Below, in pieces: positions 60,429 through 64,000 of a DNA stretch of 64,000 bases. Below the pieces are notes generated by a model that worked only from the letters and a program-made list of their open reading frames with translations, was not told where the DNA came from and did not search any database. Both the position numbers and the translations under genes were made by a program. Position 1 is the first letter of the stretch. Each line of letters begins with the position of its first letter. The stretch covers positions 13,245,366 to 13,309,365 of the forward strand of contig NC_088777.1 in NCBI RefSeq assembly GCF_954871325.1. Direction: 5' to 3'. The DNA is from Gordionus sp. m RMFG-2023 (lineage: Eukaryota > Nematomorpha > Gordioida > Chordodea > Parachordodidae).

Positions 60429-63400
60429 TAGTACTGTATACGTTACTCCAAAAAAGAAACGCGCTAATCGTTACTTTTGAAAATAGGGACGCGTTAACGT
60501 TACTTGTTACCTTGTGTAAAATGGAATGCGCGTTACTGGCTATTCAAAAAGTAACGGGTTACTCGTTACTTAAAAATAAAATTTTTTTTCCCCTATATAT
60601 ATAAATAAAATAATAATTTTTTTTAATATATAATTTATAAATAAAAGAATACAAAAATAATAATATATTATAAGATAAGATATTTTTGTAATAATTTTTT
60701 ATATATTTTTAGCAACAATTGATTTTTAAAATTTTAATCAGATAAACAAGAGTTTTTAATGCTAAACACAGCTTTCGCTATGCTAAACAGACGAGGGTTG
60801 TATCATATTGGATAAATAAAAACTTTAATTTGAGGGAATTTATTAAAAATTAAAAAATAACCTTTATTTCAAAAAAAGCTTAGTTCATCTTTAAAGGAAT
60901 ATTCATTAGATTCTCATCCAATTTTTTAAAATCTTTATTAGAAAATAATTTGAACGTGTGTTGTTTTTAAAGAAATCAAGTGTGTAGTATTATGTAAATT
61001 TAAGATGGTACGAAATTTAACATTTTTATAATTTTGTTATTATGTATATTTAACATTGTACGAAATTTAAGATTATATTTGAATAATAATAGTTTAATAT
61101 TTATATGTTTATTCTTCGAAAATTGGTAATATTTGTACTAGATTTAAGATTTACATATTTGAATAATGAGATTTTAATTTTATATATTTGATTCTTCGAA
61201 AATTGTTTAATTTTTTATATATATATATATATTTTTAATTCTTCAAAGTTCAGTTTTTGGACAATTTTGATTCTTCGAAAATTATGTTATTATTTTTTAA
61301 CGAATGATATTTGGAAATAAAATTAATAAAACCAAAGGAAAGAGTTAATAAAGAAAAGGTAAATATACAATTTGATAAATTGGAATTATTGAGAGGAATT
61401 ACATTATATATTTTAGGTACTCAAGGGTAAGTAATTAAACATCATTATTATTAGAATTAATCTTTTATTTAATAAAGAAAGATTTAACAAACCTTGGATT
61501 CTTAATTGCTCTCCCAATTTAAACACCCTGAGTGAAGTTCGGAATTATAACAAAGTGTGCCATTGTCAAGATCTTTTCTCAAACAGGAAATAATTTTTTC
61601 TTCCTTCGCTGACTTCTAGTTTTACGAGGGCCAAACTGATTTAAATAGCGGGTTTATTGCTGATAATATATATTCAATTGAAATAAAATATTATCAAAAT
61701 ATAAATTGTGAGCATGACTTTAATGCTATACCTATCTTGGTCTTGCAGAATTGCAATAAGTGGCTTACGAAATTAAATTATTAATTATAATAGTTATCGT
61801 GGGAGTTAAATTTTCCAAATGTATTTTTTCTTCTCTCTCCAAAATCGAAAGAGCCACAGGTTCCATAACTTATAAAATCATATATATATAGCCATACAAT
61901 ATTCATCTATGAACGACTTGTCATTATCTGAAACCCTCTGCAATTTGAATTTACCACAAGATTCGTCATATTTATGGCCATTCTCCTCTATATTAATTTC
62001 ACGGAGTTATAGAAGAGTTCCATCTTGATATAACCAGTTTAATCAGAGGTGCACAGTTTGGAGGATGCCTGTTTATTCACAATTGAGGTTAAAATATTTG
62101 TGTTGGGACACAATTTACACTTACAAAAGTGTAAATATTTTGCCCATAGTTTTCTTCATTAGTGTAAATGTTTATTATTATAATCACTGAAGAAAATGTA
62201 CAATTGACACAATATTCTCTATAAAATAAATTTATAATATTAATAAGTATATAAATTTATATATATTGATTGATTCAATATTAATTATATTAATAATCTT
62301 GTTGACTAAAAATTTGACAACGAAAATTTAAAATAATAGGGATTTGGTGGTTGATGTGACCTAAAACTCATTATTTTATTGATAAGAGAAATTTCAATTA
62401 CTTGAGCACATCACTAAGGTAAATGTAATTCATCGCACATTATATATGTTTGAGAGTAAGTTTCTCACACCTTTTAAGTTAGGGGTACTCTTAGTTCTTC
62501 TAAGAGTAGAGACCACTGTTTAAGTAGATTTGTAAAATGGCAGGATTAGTACCCATACATAATTGGTTTGTCAAGGTACTATCTGCTGAATCTAATAGCA
62601 ATATAAGATTTACAATCTAATTTTTGGATAGTTTAAAATTTTTCGAAAGGGGGTATTCAGTAAATTATTTTTCTGGCAGTTTTAATTTAGATAATTTAAC
62701 TATAATTAAACTTTTCAATAAATAATATATTTTTTGAAGATAAGAACTCCACAAACTCATAATTGCCTACGGTATTTTGCAAAGAGTACCGAATAAACTA
62801 GGAGGTGCATTTGCCTTATTTAAAGTTATAGGATACCAATAGTACTAAAACTATGAATATTCCGATTTTATAAACTTTTTATAAGTATCAATATAAAATT
62901 GGTTCTTTCTAAAATATATCCTGAGGGCTTTCTATTATTTGGGCACATTATTCATTTTTTTTCAAGACTAAGGTCTAACTCCATATCTCTTAATACAAAT
63001 ATTTTAATTTTAATCTCCAGATTTATCTCTACTCAAATCTCTATAGGAGTAAAAATGGCAAAAATAATTATATTTAATTTTTAAAAGGAAAAGATGCAAA
63101 TAGGTAAAGGAAAGGGATGCCAGAAAAATAATTTAATGATATACCCCCTTAATTTAAAACTATCCATAAATTAATTGGTTTGTCTCAAGATCAAAAATAA
63201 GAGCCTGGAAGTTCTTTGTATCAAGTAATACATTAATAAGCAGGCCTTATATATTTCTTATTTTCTTTTTAATATACAATAAGATATCTATCCGAGATAT
63301 CCAAAGGTTAGCTATATTTTGATATATAAAGCTTATTTATATTTTTATTGTTTTCTGTGTCAGGGTTCCCACAAGACCAAAATAGGTTTACCAAAATCTT

Positions 63401-63898
63401 AACTTTTACGCTGGGTGGGGATGACCCTATTTTATTTCAACATCTATTTTGATTTAATTATATTTCTCCCTTTTTATTTTTAGGATTTCATATAAATATC
63501 TCTCAAGAAGAAAAAAAGACATCTTTTCGTTAAAAATTAAAACCTATAGTTATTTACAGTCAAAATGCTATTGTCTTATCTCCAACCCCAATATAACTAA
63601 AGTTTAGGCTGAGGTTCAGGGACAATAATTCTTGATACAATATAATTGATCGACTCTCATGCTTTAGTTATAATATTTTTAATTTTAAAAATAAATAATA
63701 GAAATTTTATAATTAAATATGAATTATGATTTTCCCATATATTTTAAGAAAATTTTAAAGTAAAGAGTAAAGTTTTGCGTTACCTTTACTTAAAAAAATA
63801 ATCGCGTTACCGTTACCACTTACCACTAGAAGAAGGTAACGAATGGAGTTCTTTTCTTAAAAAAGTAAGGCTATTATGGACGTTACTTTAGAGCACTA
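60429..63898. mobile_element. hAT-ended element without transposase, possibly carrying captured exons
   Basis: The ends TAGTACTGTATACGTTACTC and the complement of GACGTTACTTTAGAGCACTA are inverted repeats, with many GTAACGCG/CGTTACC motifs in both subterminal regions. A perfect 8-bp duplication ATATTATA (60421-60428, 63899-63906) flanks it. No transposase motif was found; instead the minus strand holds several exon-like blocks (see 61502-63245). The AT-rich duplication carries less weight than a mixed one, but the matched subterminal motifs support a single element. Confidence 0.72.
61502..63245 (-). pseudogene. exon-like blocks, unrecognised protein
   Basis: On the minus strand, in order: NVLLDTKNFQALIFDLETNQ (63245-63175); FIRYSLQNTVGNYEFVEFL after a CTCCTAG acceptor (62797-62735); SADSTLTNQLCMGTNPAILQ after GCTATTAG (62591-62518); HKYDESCGKFKLQRVSDNDK and SFIDEYCMA (61990-61885); KEEKIISCLRKDLDNGTLCY with NSELHSGCLNWES (61615-61502). 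The composition is clearly protein-like and unlike the Phe/Asn/Lys noise around it, and several blocks begin at plausible acceptors. The phases were not all reconciled and the family is not recognised. They could be a captured host gene fragment or a real small gene lying between two hAT ends. Confidence 0.35.
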
Positions 63899-63906
63899 AT
63901 ATTATA

Positions 63907-64000
63907 TAATTAATATTTTTTTAAGAATTGTCTTGCTTTTTCGTTTAATTTGTAATATAAATTTAGTAATTAATATAATATTTTTCTAAGAATTTCACGT
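63907..64000. other. AT-rich window edge
   Basis: Nothing recognised. Confidence 0.3.

Noticed and set aside
1-64000. CRISPR array, rRNA genes, bacterial operons
   Set aside because: Spliced animal genes, long introns and eukaryotic transposons throughout; direct repeats present are minisatellites or transposon duplications without spacer structure.

Overview
This is a very AT-rich, gene-poor stretch of an animal nuclear genome. It has spliced metazoan genes (a CPEB2-4/Orb2-type translational regulator and the stress sensor IRE1), GT-AG introns from about 40 nt to about 10 kb, and a dense layer of DNA transposons. The phylum cannot be fixed from sequence alone. I saw no bacterial features, CRISPR array, rRNA gene or convincing tRNA.

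Layout. (1) 0-2.6 kb: the minus strand carries luminal-domain exons of IRE1/ERN1; the gene leaves the window on the left. (2) 3.3-27.3 kb: a transposon graveyard. Many elements have 8-bp target-site duplications and terminal inverted repeats typical of the hAT superfamily, and several are nested. A Tigger/pogo element sits inside a 5.1-kb hAT, which sits inside a second hAT. Three fossil Ty3/gypsy-type pieces lie among them. (3) 28.1-49.4 kb: one plus-strand gene for a CPEB2-4/Orb2-type protein. Eight coding exons join in phase to about 1168 residues: a long Asn/Ser/His/Gln-rich N-terminus, two RRMs and a C-terminal zinc-binding domain. Its introns hold more small hAT and foldback elements and two candidate alternative exons. 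(4) 52.7-53.6 kb: a minus-strand, single-exon secreted leucine-rich-repeat protein. (5) 55.3-63.9 kb: a degenerate minus-strand hAT transposase, a 3.7-kb hAT containing a large inverted duplication of its own transposase, and a 3.5-kb hAT-ended element that carries exon-like blocks instead of transposase.

The host genes are not obviously related in function. CPEB2-4 proteins control translation and polyadenylation of mRNAs through U-rich elements; this gene's own 3' flank carries a Pumilio-type site and two TTTTAT elements. IRE1 is the ER unfolded-protein sensor. The strongest unusual signals are the transposon nesting, the hAT with minisatellites expanded in both subterminal regions, the possible gene-capturing hAT at 60.4-63.9 kb, and the phase-compatible candidate terminating exons in the CPEB gene.
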